Origin: Shewanella psychropiezotolerans
Lineage (GTDB): Bacteria > Pseudomonadota > Gammaproteobacteria > Enterobacterales > Shewanellaceae
Direction: 5' to 3'
DNA length: 64,000 bases
NCBI RefSeq assembly: GCF_007197555.1
Contig: NZ_CP041614.1
Coordinates: forward strand, 6,306,001 to 6,370,000
Both the position numbers and the translations under genes were made by a program. This document shows positions 1 through 9,293 of this stretch, piece by piece (the stretch's first letter is position 1; every line of letters starts with the position of its first letter). The notes under the pieces are model-generated. The model had not been told where the DNA came from. It saw nothing but the letters and a program-made list of their open reading frames with translations, and ran no database searches.

Positions 1-771
1 GCTGAATCGGGTCAAATTCCAGCGAGTCTTGCGGCATCGGATTTAAAGCCAATTCCGGATAAGTTAGGCACCAGCGATAAAAATCCTAATATGCAAAGCC
101 TGCGTACGCTCAATACATCATCTTCCCCCTTACCCAATGACAAGAATAAACCAGTATTAGTCATAAAAGGGCTAGTGAATCCGATATTAACCCAAGTTAT
201 TGATTCCAAGGTTTCGGCTAAAGAGTTCAATACTGCATTGAGTGATACCAAGTTAAATTCCCTCGGCAAGCAAAGACCCGAAACACCCAAGGATATTGAA
301 GCTGTCCATATACCAACTCAAGCTAACAGCCAGTTAAACAATGTCCCAGGCAATATTATTTTGGCCAATATCAAAACCAGCGAGCCTATAAACCAACAAC
401 TGCACACCTTGGTCAGTCAGCTAGTTGAGCGCATTCAGATCTTAGTGCCCAATATTGCCACTCAAGATCGAGTCCAACTAGTGTTAGATAAAGGGCAACT
501 CAAGGGAACTGAAATTACCATAAGCCTGAAAAACAATCAGCTCACTGTCACCTTAATTCATAGCAGTCAAAACGCTGAATTATTGCAGCATATGCGCCCC
601 GAGTTGCTGGAAAGATTGCAAAGAATGAACACTGATCAGCAGGTTAGGGTCATCACCACGACTCATGAGCAACAAGCCCATGGGGGACAGCAGGAGCAGG
701 GCCAACAACAGGAATCGAGTCAGAAATCTCGTATTATCCATGATTGGTTAGAGGAGCAGAATGATGCTTAA
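1..771 (+). CDS. sctP: T3SS needle-length ruler / substrate-switch protein SctP, 5' truncated by window edge
   Basis: The frame is already open at base 1, so the ATG at 91 is probably internal and the true start lies outside the window. The visible part begins with a low-complexity Lys/Asn/Pro/Thr-rich stretch, then a C-terminal domain (about residues 110-190 counted from the ATG at 91) with the alternating hydrophobic pattern of the FliK/YscP hook-length domain, and ends in a Gln/His-rich tail. In this family the protein is secreted, measures needle length and contacts SctU to switch from early to late substrates. It overlaps sctQ by 11 bases and leads directly into sctQRSTU. The sequence itself is poorly conserved, so the call leans on gene order and the C-terminal pattern. 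Confidence 0.72.
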   Translation, partial: AESGQIPASLAASDLKPIPDKLGTSDKNPNMQSLRTLNTSSSPLPNDKNKPVLVIKGLVNPILTQVIDSKVSAKEFNTALSDTKLNSLGKQRPETPKDIEAVHIPTQANSQLNNVPGNIILANIKTSEPINQQLHTLVSQLVERIQILVPNIATQDRVQLVLDKGQLKGTEITISLKNNQLTVTLIHSSQNAELLQHMRPELLERLQRMNTDQQVRVITTTHEQQAHGGQQEQGQQQESSQKSRIIHDWLEEQNDA

Positions 772-1717
772 TCTGCCGCTTCCTAGCATAAGCGCACAAG
801 AACTAGAGCTGAATAATCGAGTCTATAGCCGGCAATATAAATTAGACGTCGATGAAGGGCTATCTATCGAAGCTGGACTGGCAAAGCGTCCCGGCCTGAA
901 TGGCTATGAGCTGGAAATTTTTATCGGCTCAAGCAAGATAAGCTGTTTAATCCAAGCCGATCAGATCCAGGCCTGCCTTGCCGATCTACTGATCAGCACC
1001 CCTTTCGCAATCTTGCCGGAACTGCTGCAACTTGAGTTTATCACCGCTGCGCTAACACCTTATCAGGCATTCTTAACCCAAGAGTTTGGCCAGCAACTGG
1101 TGCTATCCGCACTTAAATCCGTGGAGTTAAGCCCAAGCCAGACTAAAACCGGGTTTATCAATTTTATCCGTAACGGCGCAGGCCTGACGTGCTGGATAGA
1201 GAATGATCTCAAGCTCATTCTCTCGGCACTGCCAGCGGCAGAATCGGTGATAGGCCCGAGTATACAGCTGCCATTAGCCTTAAGGATTGGTCACACCAGC
1301 TTAAGCTTGGATCAGGCTAAGTCTTTAGAACACGGCGATATTATTTTCTTTGATTCAAACCATTTAACAGATGATCAAGCCGTTTTGATTATCGCCAACC
1401 AACCCATATGGCGTTGTGGCTTGATTGATAATCGAGTCACCATAACTGCACCAGAAACTGAGAAACCTATGTCTTCAGAAGCAACCGATATTCAATCCCT
1501 GCCCATCAATATCTCATTTGAGATTGGGGAACAGACAGTCACAGTGGCCGAACTGAGCCAGTTACAAGAGAACTTTGTCTTTGAACTGGCTAATTCAGCA
1601 GATCAAGCCGTCAAACTCAAGGCCAATGGTCAAGTGTTGGCGACGGGGGAACTGGTCAAGATCAATGAACACTTAGGTGTGCGAATCACCAAGCTAACCA
1701 ACCAAGAAATCAGCTAG
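761..1717 (+). CDS. sctQ: T3SS cytoplasmic sorting-platform (C-ring) protein SctQ
   Basis: 318 residues. The last ~75 residues (from LPINISFEIG) form a SpoA/FliN-type domain, the defining module of SctQ/YscQ/SsaQ; the N-terminal two thirds are the diverged part typical of the family. SctQ builds the pods of the cytoplasmic sorting platform that load chaperone-effector complexes onto the export gate. The start ATG overlaps the end of sctP, showing translational coupling, and sctR follows after 2 bases. An in-frame ATG at 1469 (Met237) lies just before the SpoA domain and could produce the short SctQ-C form known from YscQ and SsaQ. Confidence 0.9.
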   Translation: MMLNLPLPSISAQELELNNRVYSRQYKLDVDEGLSIEAGLAKRPGLNGYELEIFIGSSKISCLIQADQIQACLADLLISTPFAILPELLQLEFITAALTPYQAFLTQEFGQQLVLSALKSVELSPSQTKTGFINFIRNGAGLTCWIENDLKLILSALPAAESVIGPSIQLPLALRIGHTSLSLDQAKSLEHGDIIFFDSNHLTDDQAVLIIANQPIWRCGLIDNRVTITAPETEKPMSSEATDIQSLPINISFEIGEQTVTVAELSQLQENFVFELANSADQAVKLKANGQVLATGELVKINEHLGVRITKLTNQEIS

Positions 1718-1719
1718 TT

Positions 1720-2370
1720 ATGTTTGAATTACCCGATACTTTCAACCTTATTATCACCTTAGCCTTGATGGCTATGGTGCCTTTTATCGCGGTAATGGCC
1801 ACCTCTTTTATCAAGATTGCCGTGGTCTTTTCCTTACTGCGAAATGCCTTAGGGGTGCAACAGATCCCTCCCAATATGGCCATGTATGGCTTTGCCATCA
1901 TATTAACCATATACATTATGGCACCTGTGGGCTTCGAAACCTTCGATTACATCAAGGAGCACAATGTCAGCATTGATAATACCGACAGCTTCGAAGGCTT
2001 TGCCAATGAAGGATTAGATACCTACAGACAATTCTTGAAGAAACACATACGTGATGCAGAGCAGGACTTCTTTGTCGAAACGACCAAGACATTATGGCCT
2101 AAAAAATACTCGGATAGGCTCGAACCAGATAGCCTGTTTATCTTGCTGCCTGCTTTCACCGTCAGTGAGCTAACCCGGGCCTTCGAGATAGGTTTCTTGA
2201 TCTACCTGCCCTTTATTGCCATCGACTTGATCATATCTAATATCTTGCTGGCTATGGGGATGATGATGGTATCGCCTATGACCATCTCCTTGCCCTTTAA
2301 ATTGTTGCTCTTCGTGTTGCTCAATGGCTGGACCCAACTCACCCATGGCTTAGTCATGAGTTATAGCTAG
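1720..2370 (+). CDS. sctR: T3SS export-apparatus membrane protein SctR
   Basis: 216 residues with a hydrophobic N-terminal helix, a second helix around residues 45-65, a hydrophilic central loop (about 75-140) and a strongly conserved C-terminal block containing LPAFTVSELTRAFEIG and GMMMVSPMTISLPFK, which are signature stretches of SctR/FliP. The central loop and overall length match SPI-2 SsaR closely, so this system belongs to the SPI-2/Esc-like class (inference from remembered family sequences). Five SctR subunits form the core of the export gate in the inner membrane with SctS and SctT. It sits 2 bases after sctQ and 8 before sctS in one operon. Confidence 0.96.
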   Translation: MFELPDTFNLIITLALMAMVPFIAVMATSFIKIAVVFSLLRNALGVQQIPPNMAMYGFAIILTIYIMAPVGFETFDYIKEHNVSIDNTDSFEGFANEGLDTYRQFLKKHIRDAEQDFFVETTKTLWPKKYSDRLEPDSLFILLPAFTVSELTRAFEIGFLIYLPFIAIDLIISNILLAMGMMMVSPMTISLPFKLLLFVLLNGWTQLTHGLVMSYS

Positions 2371-2378
2371 GAGCTAAA

Positions 2379-2645
2379 ATGGAAGTTTCTGAAGTTATTC
2401 ATTTTACCTCACAGACACTAATGTTGGTGATGATGCTATCTATGCCGCCTATCCTGGCGGCCGCAATCGTGGGCACCTTAGTCTCTCTAGTGCAGGCACT
2501 GACTCAAATCCAGGAACAGACATTAGGATTTGTCGCCAAGTTGATTGCCGTCATCGTTGCCTTGTTTGCCACGGCGTCATGGCTGGGATCTGAGCTATAT
2601 AATTTTGCCGATATGATCTTCGCTAAAATTCCTCTGATACCATGA
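2379..2645 (+). CDS. sctS: T3SS export-apparatus membrane protein SctS
   Basis: 88 residues, two transmembrane segments separated by a short polar loop containing VQALTQIQEQTLGF, the family signature of SctS/FliQ. Four copies join SctR and SctT in the export gate. The ATG has GGAG four bases upstream and the stop overlaps the sctT start by 4 bases, so it is translated as part of the sctQRSTU run. Length equals the usual 86-90 residues. Confidence 0.95.
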   Translation: MEVSEVIHFTSQTLMLVMMLSMPPILAAAIVGTLVSLVQALTQIQEQTLGFVAKLIAVIVALFATASWLGSELYNFADMIFAKIPLIP

Positions 2646-3436
2646 CAATAGAAGACTTTCAGCAATTTTTTCTCGTCTATAGCATGACTCTGCCCAGGCT
2701 ATTTGGCTGCTTCATCATGCTGCCCATCTTAAGCAAGCAGATGCTAGGCAGCGCCTTGCTTCGTAATGGCGTACTCTGCTCCCTTGCAATATACCTTTAC
2801 CCTGTAGTGGCGGAGCAACCTCATCCATCCAGCGTCGACGGCATCATGTTGGTGCTGTTATTAGCCAAAGAAATTTTACTCGGATTACTTATCAGTTTCA
2901 TCGCCGCTATCCCCTTCTGGGCCATAGAGGCAACCGGTTTCTTCATCGATAACCAACGTGGGGCGACATTGGCTAGCGCGTTCAACCCTGCGTTAGGCCA
3001 TCAGTCCACCCCGACGGGAGTCCTGTTTACCCAAACCTTAATCACCCTCTTCTTTGTCAGTGGCAGTTTTATTGCTTTTATGGGGGCCATCTTTGACAGT
3101 TACCAACATTGGCCCGTGATGACATTTTTTCCGGAAATAGGTGAGCAGTGGGTCGATTTTTTTTACGGTCAATTTGAACAGATGCTAACACTCTGTGTGC
3201 TGATGGCAGCTCCCATTGTGATAGCCATGTTTATGGCTGAATTCGGTCTGGCCTTGATTAGCCGCTTCGCGCCTCAGCTCAACGTTTTTGCCCTTTCCAT
3301 GCCAATTAAGAGTGGCATAGCGAGCTTCTTACTCATCATATATGTCGTCACCTTGATGCAATTTTTCAGTAAAGAAATTCTCCAATTAGCAGACTTTCCC
3401 TATCTGTTAGGACCCATTATCGGAGTCGACAGATGA
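2642..3436 (+). CDS. sctT: T3SS export-apparatus membrane protein SctT
   Basis: 264 residues with six to eight hydrophobic segments and the conserved block FFIDNQRGATLASAFNP (about residues 100-116), characteristic of SctT/FliR. One copy seals the export gate. It overlaps both neighbours by 4 bases (sctS upstream, sctU downstream), which is the canonical order R-S-T-U. Length is normal for the family (about 255-270). Confidence 0.95.
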   Translation: MTIEDFQQFFLVYSMTLPRLFGCFIMLPILSKQMLGSALLRNGVLCSLAIYLYPVVAEQPHPSSVDGIMLVLLLAKEILLGLLISFIAAIPFWAIEATGFFIDNQRGATLASAFNPALGHQSTPTGVLFTQTLITLFFVSGSFIAFMGAIFDSYQHWPVMTFFPEIGEQWVDFFYGQFEQMLTLCVLMAAPIVIAMFMAEFGLALISRFAPQLNVFALSMPIKSGIASFLLIIYVVTLMQFFSKEILQLADFPYLLGPIIGVDR

Positions 3437-4479
3437 GCGGCGAAAAAACCGAACAACCCACGGCGAAAAAAATACGAGATGCCAGAAACAAGGGCCAGGT
3501 AGCTAAGAGTAAAGAGATAGTCTCTACGGCTATCATACTTATTTTATTCGCCTTCCTTGTCAGTATGTCGGGCTTTTACTTAGAACATATCACCAACATC
3601 ATTATGTTACCCGCAGTCTATGGATATCAGTCATTCGATAATGCCTTGACCGATATTACCGATGCTTTAATCACAGAATTACTCTATTTAATCATACCCA
3701 TCGCGCTGTTAAGTGCTTGCATAGCCGTGGTTTCACACCTGATTCAATTTGGCTTGTTGTTTAGCGCCGAACCCATTAAGCCCGAACTGAAAAAGATAAA
3801 TCCGGTAGAGGGCGCTAAACGCATCTTTTCCATTAAAAGTCTGGTGGAGTTTTTCAAGTCGATTCTGAAAGTGAGTCTATTAACCCTGATAATTTGGCTG
3901 GTTATCCAAGGCAATATTCAAGATATTCTACGTATTCCGCTCTGTGGGGTATCTTGCATCCCTTTGATCGTAGGCACCCTACTCAAGCAGCTTATTCTAA
4001 CCGCCGGCGTAGGGCTTATTATCATCTCCATCGGCGACTATGCCTTCGAGCGCTATCAGCACACTAAGCAGCTGAAGATGACCAAGGATGAAGTCAAACG
4101 CGAATATAAGGAGATGGAGGGTAGCCCTGAGATTAAGAGCAAACGACGCCAGCTGCATCAAGAGATGCAAGCCTCGAATGGCCGGGACAACGTAAAACGC
4201 TCCAGTGTTCTGGTGACCAACCCGACCCATATTGCCATCGGCATCTATTACAATAAGGGCGAAACGCCCTTACCTGTATTAACACTCAAAGAGAGAGGTG
4301 CTCAGGCACTGGACTTGATTGAGTACGCCAAAGAGTTAGGCATACCAGTTATTCAGAAGGTACCGTTAGCCAGAGCGCTACACGCCGATGCCGAACTTAA
4401 CCAATACATTCCAACGGAACTGATTCAGCCCGTTGCCGAGGTCTTAAGATGGCTACAGACCTTAGAGCAAGAGCAGTAA
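3433..4479 (+). CDS. sctU: T3SS autoprotease / substrate-specificity switch protein SctU
   Basis: 348 residues: four transmembrane segments in the first ~210 residues, a charged linker, and a cytoplasmic domain with the self-cleaving NPTH motif at residues 263-266. Cleavage between Asn and Pro is needed for the switch to translocator and effector export in the family. The N-terminal GEKTEQPTAKKIRDAR stretch is the usual SctU/FlhB start. The spacing of the cytoplasmic domain resembles SsaU. It is the last gene of the T3SS operon in view; its TAA stop is the first three bases of a palindrome (TAATACCAATCGGTATAA) found on other stop codons in this window. Confidence 0.96.
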   Translation: MSGEKTEQPTAKKIRDARNKGQVAKSKEIVSTAIILILFAFLVSMSGFYLEHITNIIMLPAVYGYQSFDNALTDITDALITELLYLIIPIALLSACIAVVSHLIQFGLLFSAEPIKPELKKINPVEGAKRIFSIKSLVEFFKSILKVSLLTLIIWLVIQGNIQDILRIPLCGVSCIPLIVGTLLKQLILTAGVGLIIISIGDYAFERYQHTKQLKMTKDEVKREYKEMEGSPEIKSKRRQLHQEMQASNGRDNVKRSSVLVTNPTHIAIGIYYNKGETPLPVLTLKERGAQALDLIEYAKELGIPVIQKVPLARALHADAELNQYIPTELIQPVAEVLRWLQTLEQEQ

Positions 4480-4495
4480 TACCAATCGGTATAAG
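4477..4495. repeat. Palindrome on the sctU stop codon
   Basis: TAATACCAATCGGTATAAG: an ATACC/GGTAT inverted repeat whose first three bases are the sctU stop codon. The same 18-base core occurs at the stop codons of the genes ending at 34427 and 45025, and at both ends of the MITE-like element at 45025-45287. Confidence 0.7.
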
Positions 4496-4568
4496 CTTCT
4501 GCCCTAAGGATGAGTTCATGGGGGATGACCTAGCCACTGCAGTATAACGGCATTACAAGGACGAGCAG

Positions 4569-4991
4569 CTAAACGCGAAAGCGGTTAGCATCAAAACTAG
4601 GCTCTGTAATCACTACCGCCCCTTCCTTCACACTGTCTATCGCTATGTCGCTGGCTTGGCTTAACTGCTCGAGTTGCTGGTACACAAGCTCTGAAGCGCC
4701 ATTGCTCAGAGATTGTCGGCTCCAGATAACTGCACTGTTTGAGTGGGTATCTAAGCCAATAACGGGCTTATACACAGACTGGCTGAACATGTTGAGCTTT
4801 AGCAATTCCGTAAGATTAAAATTGTCGATCACACCTATATCACTAAACATCAATAACTGTCCCTCCGGGTGCTCTGTGATATGAGCGACTTGCTCACCTA
4901 TCTGTAAGCTAGTGATTTTTTCGATCTCAGGCATGGTTAACGATAAAGCCTTATACAGGGATGAGATTGCTTGTTTATATTGTTCGCTCAT
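4569..4991 (-). CDS. CesT-family type III secretion chaperone
   Basis: 140 residues, acidic, without signal peptide or membrane segment. Size, acidic character and the alternating pattern (MSEQYKQAISSLYKAL helix, then a beta-rich centre and a C-terminal helix VYQQLEQLSQASD) fit class I secretion chaperones of the CesT/SycE type, which bind the N-terminal region of a cognate effector as dimers. It lies between the T3SS operon and, in the opposite orientation, the large candidate effector gene starting at 5204, so that protein is its most likely client. The family assignment rests on fold pattern and context more than on a motif. Confidence 0.7.
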   Translation of the reverse strand: MSEQYKQAISSLYKALSLTMPEIEKITSLQIGEQVAHITEHPEGQLLMFSDIGVIDNFNLTELLKLNMFSQSVYKPVIGLDTHSNSAVIWSRQSLSNGASELVYQQLEQLSQASDIAIDSVKEGAVVITEPSFDANRFRV

Positions 4992-5203
4992 GGTTCAAAT
5001 CAACAGTCTAAAAAAAGAAAGCAGTAGACCCGATCTCGAGGGCGGCGACTATCATTATACGTCCGTAATTTGTAGGTTTTAAAAACAAAAAAATCTTGGA
5101 TTTCAAAAGCTAAAAAACTACGACACATGCTGACATCTTCTGTTTTCAGACCTACATACAATGGCCTCAGCTTCAACGCATTCATCTATTATTAGGAATT
5201 AGT

Positions 5204-6814
5204 ATGCCATTATCGTCCGTGAATTCAGTCACGTTAACCAGTTACAAGAAGCTAGAAGATACCCCAGCAACCAATGAGGTTGGCGATCTAAAAGGCAAGA
5301 GTGTCGGCTCTGCATCTGCAGATTCTGATGCAGTTCGACTCGCTACTCGCAGCGAAGAGCAGCAAACTGGTAGTCTTAAAAACAAGCTATTATCTAGCCT
5401 TTCTCATCTTGGGGAGAGAATTGAAAACTTCTTCAAAAACCGACTTCCAAGTAAAAGTACTAGCGAAAAGACCCAAAGTACAGCGGCTCCTCAGGCACCA
5501 TTATCACAAGAGCAAGTTGCTAAAAAAATGGCTGAAATTGGTCTAAAGTTAGGTGTCGATGCTTTAGGGGCCGCTAAACTCGATATATTAGCTCAAGTCT
5601 CTGGCAGTGAGCTAAAAGAGCAACACTCAGAACTCGCCACGGGTAACGGTGCACTGAGGTCTGTCGCCACCGGACTCAAATCCATAGAAAAATTAGGCTC
5701 GGCGGAACATCAGGCCAAGGCTAGCCAGATATTCAGCCAAGATGTCGCCGGCATTCCTTTCCAACAATGGGCAACGACAGGCTCTACCGCCAGTAAGTTT
5801 GTACAGCATGCCTCGGCAGATGACTTACAACTCGCCGCTCAAGCGCTCAACGATGTGGCTAAATCCATAGCCGAATTAGCCGAAGATGTACGTAATTTCC
5901 TCAATCCAAATGTCGATAGTGCAGCCTTAAGCCCTCAAACAGCTATTCCCTTTGAGAGTACAGCCAGCAGATATGCAACGGATAATGACCTAGGTATCGA
6001 TGGTGGACGTACGGCGAAAGACTTAGGCCGTAAAACGGCTCTCGATGCGATCAGTTTCCTATCCAAGAGCGTTGCACCGAGCAAACAAGTGCACATAAGC
6101 AGCGACACCATTAACAACCTACAAGACGCCATCGCCGCTAATGATGTTAATTTCTACCAGCTAAAAAATAGTGCCGTGAGCTTCGGTGATCTTCAGACCC
6201 TGAGAGAATTGGCATTATCCACTAATCCTCAAAGCAGCGAACTCAATGCCGCGGGCAATCTTGGGGCCACCATCAATGAACTTTCAAGCACGCGTCCTAA
6301 CTTCGGTAATATTCTAACCAGCGTTCAAACCTTCATAGAAGAATCGAACCAAGCTTGGTCTGAACATCATGAGGATAAACACAAGCAGTTTATGGCCACC
6401 AATACAAACCCTGAAAATAAGTATAAGGATAATTCTTTCGACGCCGGACTACGCTCTAAATTTAATGAACAGCTTATTGCTGAACAGCTCAGTCAGATGC
6501 CAACCAGTAACATGCAGCAAGCTTATGAGCAACTCGATGGGCAGTTTGGCGACAGAATGCGCGGCATTATGGAGTTTTCAGCAGCTCAAGTCGGAAAGGC
6601 TGACATCAGTGATGTAATGACCTCGGAGGCATTAAAGTACAGTACTGTTATAGATGGGCTAATGGATTCTTTGAATTTGAAACTGAATCCAGCTTCAGAT
6701 TCAGATAAACCTCTCGGCAAACCTACTAACGTCTCAAACATCGCGCAACTAAGTCCATTGGAACAAGCTGCCTTATCCAGAATCGGCATCACCAAACAGA
6801 TACTCGAAGAATAA
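5204..6814 (+). CDS. Candidate type III secreted effector, family not recognised
   Basis: 536 residues with no signal peptide and no transmembrane segment. The first ~30 residues are rich in Ser, Thr, Asn and Leu (MPLSSVNSVTLTSYKK), as in type III secretion signals, followed by a Ser/Lys-rich linker to about residue 110 that could hold a chaperone-binding site. The rest is mainly predicted helical and Ala/Gln/Ser rich. I see no catalytic signature I can name (no Fic, ADP-ribosyltransferase, phosphatase, protease or kinase motif). AGGA is 9 bases before the ATG. It is divergent from the CesT-like chaperone and ends in its own terminator. Effector status is inferred from context; a translocator or structural role is less likely because hydrophobic helices are missing. 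Confidence 0.6.
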   Translation: MPLSSVNSVTLTSYKKLEDTPATNEVGDLKGKSVGSASADSDAVRLATRSEEQQTGSLKNKLLSSLSHLGERIENFFKNRLPSKSTSEKTQSTAAPQAPLSQEQVAKKMAEIGLKLGVDALGAAKLDILAQVSGSELKEQHSELATGNGALRSVATGLKSIEKLGSAEHQAKASQIFSQDVAGIPFQQWATTGSTASKFVQHASADDLQLAAQALNDVAKSIAELAEDVRNFLNPNVDSAALSPQTAIPFESTASRYATDNDLGIDGGRTAKDLGRKTALDAISFLSKSVAPSKQVHISSDTINNLQDAIAANDVNFYQLKNSAVSFGDLQTLRELALSTNPQSSELNAAGNLGATINELSSTRPNFGNILTSVQTFIEESNQAWSEHHEDKHKQFMATNTNPENKYKDNSFDAGLRSKFNEQLIAEQLSQMPTSNMQQAYEQLDGQFGDRMRGIMEFSAAQVGKADISDVMTSEALKYSTVIDGLMDSLNLKLNPASDSDKPLGKPTNVSNIAQLSPLEQAALSRIGITKQILEE

Positions 6815-6846
6815 CTAGTTAAAAAGTAATTGTTTCATCAACCTTT

Positions 6847-6888
6847 GCATCGAACTTAAGCTCACCCCTTAGGTTCGGTGCCTTTTTA
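6847..6888 (+). terminator. Rho-independent terminator after the candidate effector gene
   Basis: Stem GCATCGAACTT / AGGTTCGGTGC (one G-U and one mismatch-type pair) with a loop of about 13 bases, followed by CTTTTTAT. Confidence 0.75.
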
Positions 6889-7013
6889 TCTGCATGTAAA
6901 AATAGTCCTCCTCCCACTCTTTACTCTTTCGAAAGATAACTAACGGCTCACATTGCCAATTAAGATTGAGATCGTTATAGTTCCGCCACAATCGGACTCA
7001 TTTTATACAAAAT

Positions 7014-7640
7014 ATGATATTTGATAATTGGCTACTCTACTTCTTCGCCGTGCTACTGATCGCCATATCTCCGGGCACCATGGCCGTACTGTCCATGAGT
7101 CATGGCATGCATTATGGTAAGACTCGCAGCCTAGCGACTGCTTTCGGTAGTGTGACTTCGGCATTGATCTTGATGATGGCTTCTGCGGCAGGCCTTGGTG
7201 CACTGCTAAGTGCAACCGAGTATGGCTTTACCATATTAAAATACTGTGGCGCCGCCTATCTGATATTTCTGGGAATAAAGCTACTGCTAACCAAAGCCAG
7301 TGGCCAAGGCCTGGATCTGCAACATATCAAGAGTAAGGGCACGCCTAAGCAGATGTTCAAACAGGCCTTTATGGTGGGAATAAGCAATCCTAAAGATCTG
7401 CTCTTCTTCGCGGCTCTGTTTCCGCAGTTTATCGATATATCCATGCCACAAGGGCCTCAATTGGCAATATTAGCCGCAACCTGGGCCCTGGTAGATTTCA
7501 GCTTTGTGATGATTTACGCCAGCATGGCGAATGTACTGGCCCCAACGCTCAGAACCAGTAATAAGCTACATTGGTTCGACAGAACCAGTGGCGGGGTGTT
7601 TATCACACTCGCAGCGATATTAGTTACCAGGGAAAGCTAG
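7014..7640 (+). CDS. LysE/RhtB-family amino-acid exporter
   Basis: 208 residues with six hydrophobic segments. The N-terminal block LLIAISPGTMAVLSMSHG matches the conserved SPGP-type motif of the LysE/RhtB family (here SPGT), and the central KYCGAAYLIFLGIKLL and GISNPKDLLFFAALFPQFI blocks are family hallmarks. Members export homoserine, threonine, lysine or similar amino acids across the inner membrane; the substrate cannot be told from sequence. No strong ribosome-binding site precedes the ATG. It stands alone between the T3SS region and the convergent channel gene. Confidence 0.9.
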   Translation: MIFDNWLLYFFAVLLIAISPGTMAVLSMSHGMHYGKTRSLATAFGSVTSALILMMASAAGLGALLSATEYGFTILKYCGAAYLIFLGIKLLLTKASGQGLDLQHIKSKGTPKQMFKQAFMVGISNPKDLLFFAALFPQFIDISMPQGPQLAILAATWALVDFSFVMIYASMANVLAPTLRTSNKLHWFDRTSGGVFITLAAILVTRES

Positions 7641-7830
7641 ACTTAACTAAAAAGTTGTAAGCTATAAGCTCAAGACAAAGCCAAGAAAGTTTCGAGTAAA
7701 GTGATCTGAATTACCGAGATGATCAGCCTAGTAAAAATAGGGTGTCATCCCGGCAATCTTGTTAGCCGTGCTCCAGGTGACCATCGAGCTTGTAGCTTAC
7801 AATTCATAGCTACCAAGTGACGGCTCGGCA

Positions 7831-9096
7831 CTAGGAGCTAGAAGCTTCTTTCAAACTTCTAATATCCGAACCCGTCGGAGCCTGGAATGCTCGTAGGCCA
7901 AATTCCGGCAAGATGGCAAGTACATGATCGAAGATGTCTCCCTGAATATCCTCATAAACCGTCCAACGAGTGTCATTAGTGAAGATATAGATCTCGATGG
8001 GCACCCCCTCTTTGGTCGAGGCTAACTGACGAACCAGCAAGGTCATGTCTTTGCGTATTCTATCGTGGTTGGCCACAAACTCTTTTAGATAGGCCCTGAA
8101 AGTGCCGATATTGGTCAATTGACGGCTATTTACTGGCATATCCGCATCTTGAATATGACCATTAAACTCATTGAGTTCCTGACCTTTTCCCGTCAAATAA
8201 TTTTTCAATAGATAGATCTTACCGAGTCTCGTTTTCTCCTCCTCGGTGAGGAAGCGAATCGAGTGAATATCTATGAGTATTGAGCGCTTGATCCTGCGGC
8301 CACCAGATTCAGACATGCCGCGCCAGTTCTTGAAGGCATCGGAAACCAGTGCATAGGCGGGGATCATGGTAATGGTCTTGTCCCAGTTTCGCACCTTGAC
8401 CGTAGTCAAAGAGACCTCTTCCACCGAGCCATCGGCGCCATACTTATCCATCTGGATCCAATCGCCCGGACTGACCATGCGGTTAGCGGCCAGCTGAATC
8501 CCGGCGACGAAACCAAGAATCGTGTCTTTGAACACCAACATGACCAAACCCGTCATCACACCTAAGCCACTGAGGAAGTAGACCGGAGACTGGTCGGCCA
8601 GTATCGAAATAGACACTATAATGGTGACAAAGAAAAGGAACAGCTTAAACAGTTGGACGAAACTCTTTATGGGAAGACGGCGGCTCACTAGATTAACGTC
8701 GGCGATTTCATTGGCGGCATCTAATGAGCTATACACGGCACGTATCAGGAGAACCAGTATAGTCACACTCAAGAAGCGATGAATCATGCTGCTCATAAGT
8801 GCATACTGAGTCAATGCCAATGGGATCAAAATACTGAGTACCAGAGCTGGGATCAAGATAGCAAACTTCTCCAGCACCTTATGGCGCATGAAGATATCAT
8901 CCCAACTCACTTTTGACCTCTTTATGACAATATTCATCGCCCGCACTACGCCACGCTTAACAAACAGATACGCCAGCATAGCGATAATCAGACTGGCGAT
9001 GACCATCACAGAAGTAGAAACACCGTCCGATGGCATAGTATTAATCCCCCAGTTAGATAACAACTGAGTGATCTGAAACCTGATTTCTTGATCCAC
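7831..9096 (-). CDS. ybdG: MscS-family mechanosensitive channel, YbdG type
   Basis: 421 residues: about five transmembrane segments in the first ~190 residues, then the pore helix and MscS beta domain (GLVMLVFKDTILGFVAGIQ, MVSPGDWIQMDKYGADG) and a long C-terminal cytoplasmic domain. Length and the C-terminal extension match YbdG, the miniconductance channel that responds to mild osmotic down-shock, rather than the shorter MscS. Monocistronic; the gene upstream on the other strand starts 197 bases away. The identity of the family is clear, the YbdG subtype is likely. Confidence 0.88.
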   Translation of the reverse strand: MDQEIRFQITQLLSNWGINTMPSDGVSTSVMVIASLIIAMLAYLFVKRGVVRAMNIVIKRSKVSWDDIFMRHKVLEKFAILIPALVLSILIPLALTQYALMSSMIHRFLSVTILVLLIRAVYSSLDAANEIADVNLVSRRLPIKSFVQLFKLFLFFVTIIVSISILADQSPVYFLSGLGVMTGLVMLVFKDTILGFVAGIQLAANRMVSPGDWIQMDKYGADGSVEEVSLTTVKVRNWDKTITMIPAYALVSDAFKNWRGMSESGGRRIKRSILIDIHSIRFLTEEEKTRLGKIYLLKNYLTGKGQELNEFNGHIQDADMPVNSRQLTNIGTFRAYLKEFVANHDRIRKDMTLLVRQLASTKEGVPIEIYIFTNDTRWTVYEDIQGDIFDHVLAILPEFGLRAFQAPTGSDIRSLKEASSS

Positions 9097-9293
9097 TATT
9101 CACTTCCCTTAGAAGTACCGATATTTACCAAAGTTCTATTAGCAATCAGCCAACACAACCACATTTACGGAAAATAAAACTCAACAAAAAACACACAAAC
9201 GTCTCTTTTATAAGAAATTTTAGCATCCTAGATTGACTGCTGTACAAAGTTTAACAACAATCGACACCTAAAGTCAGAGATAGGATGATGTAG

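Noticed and set aside
5000..5185. 61-codon minus-strand frame between chaperone and effector genes
   Set aside because: Composition is unlike a protein and it overlaps the promoter region of both genes.
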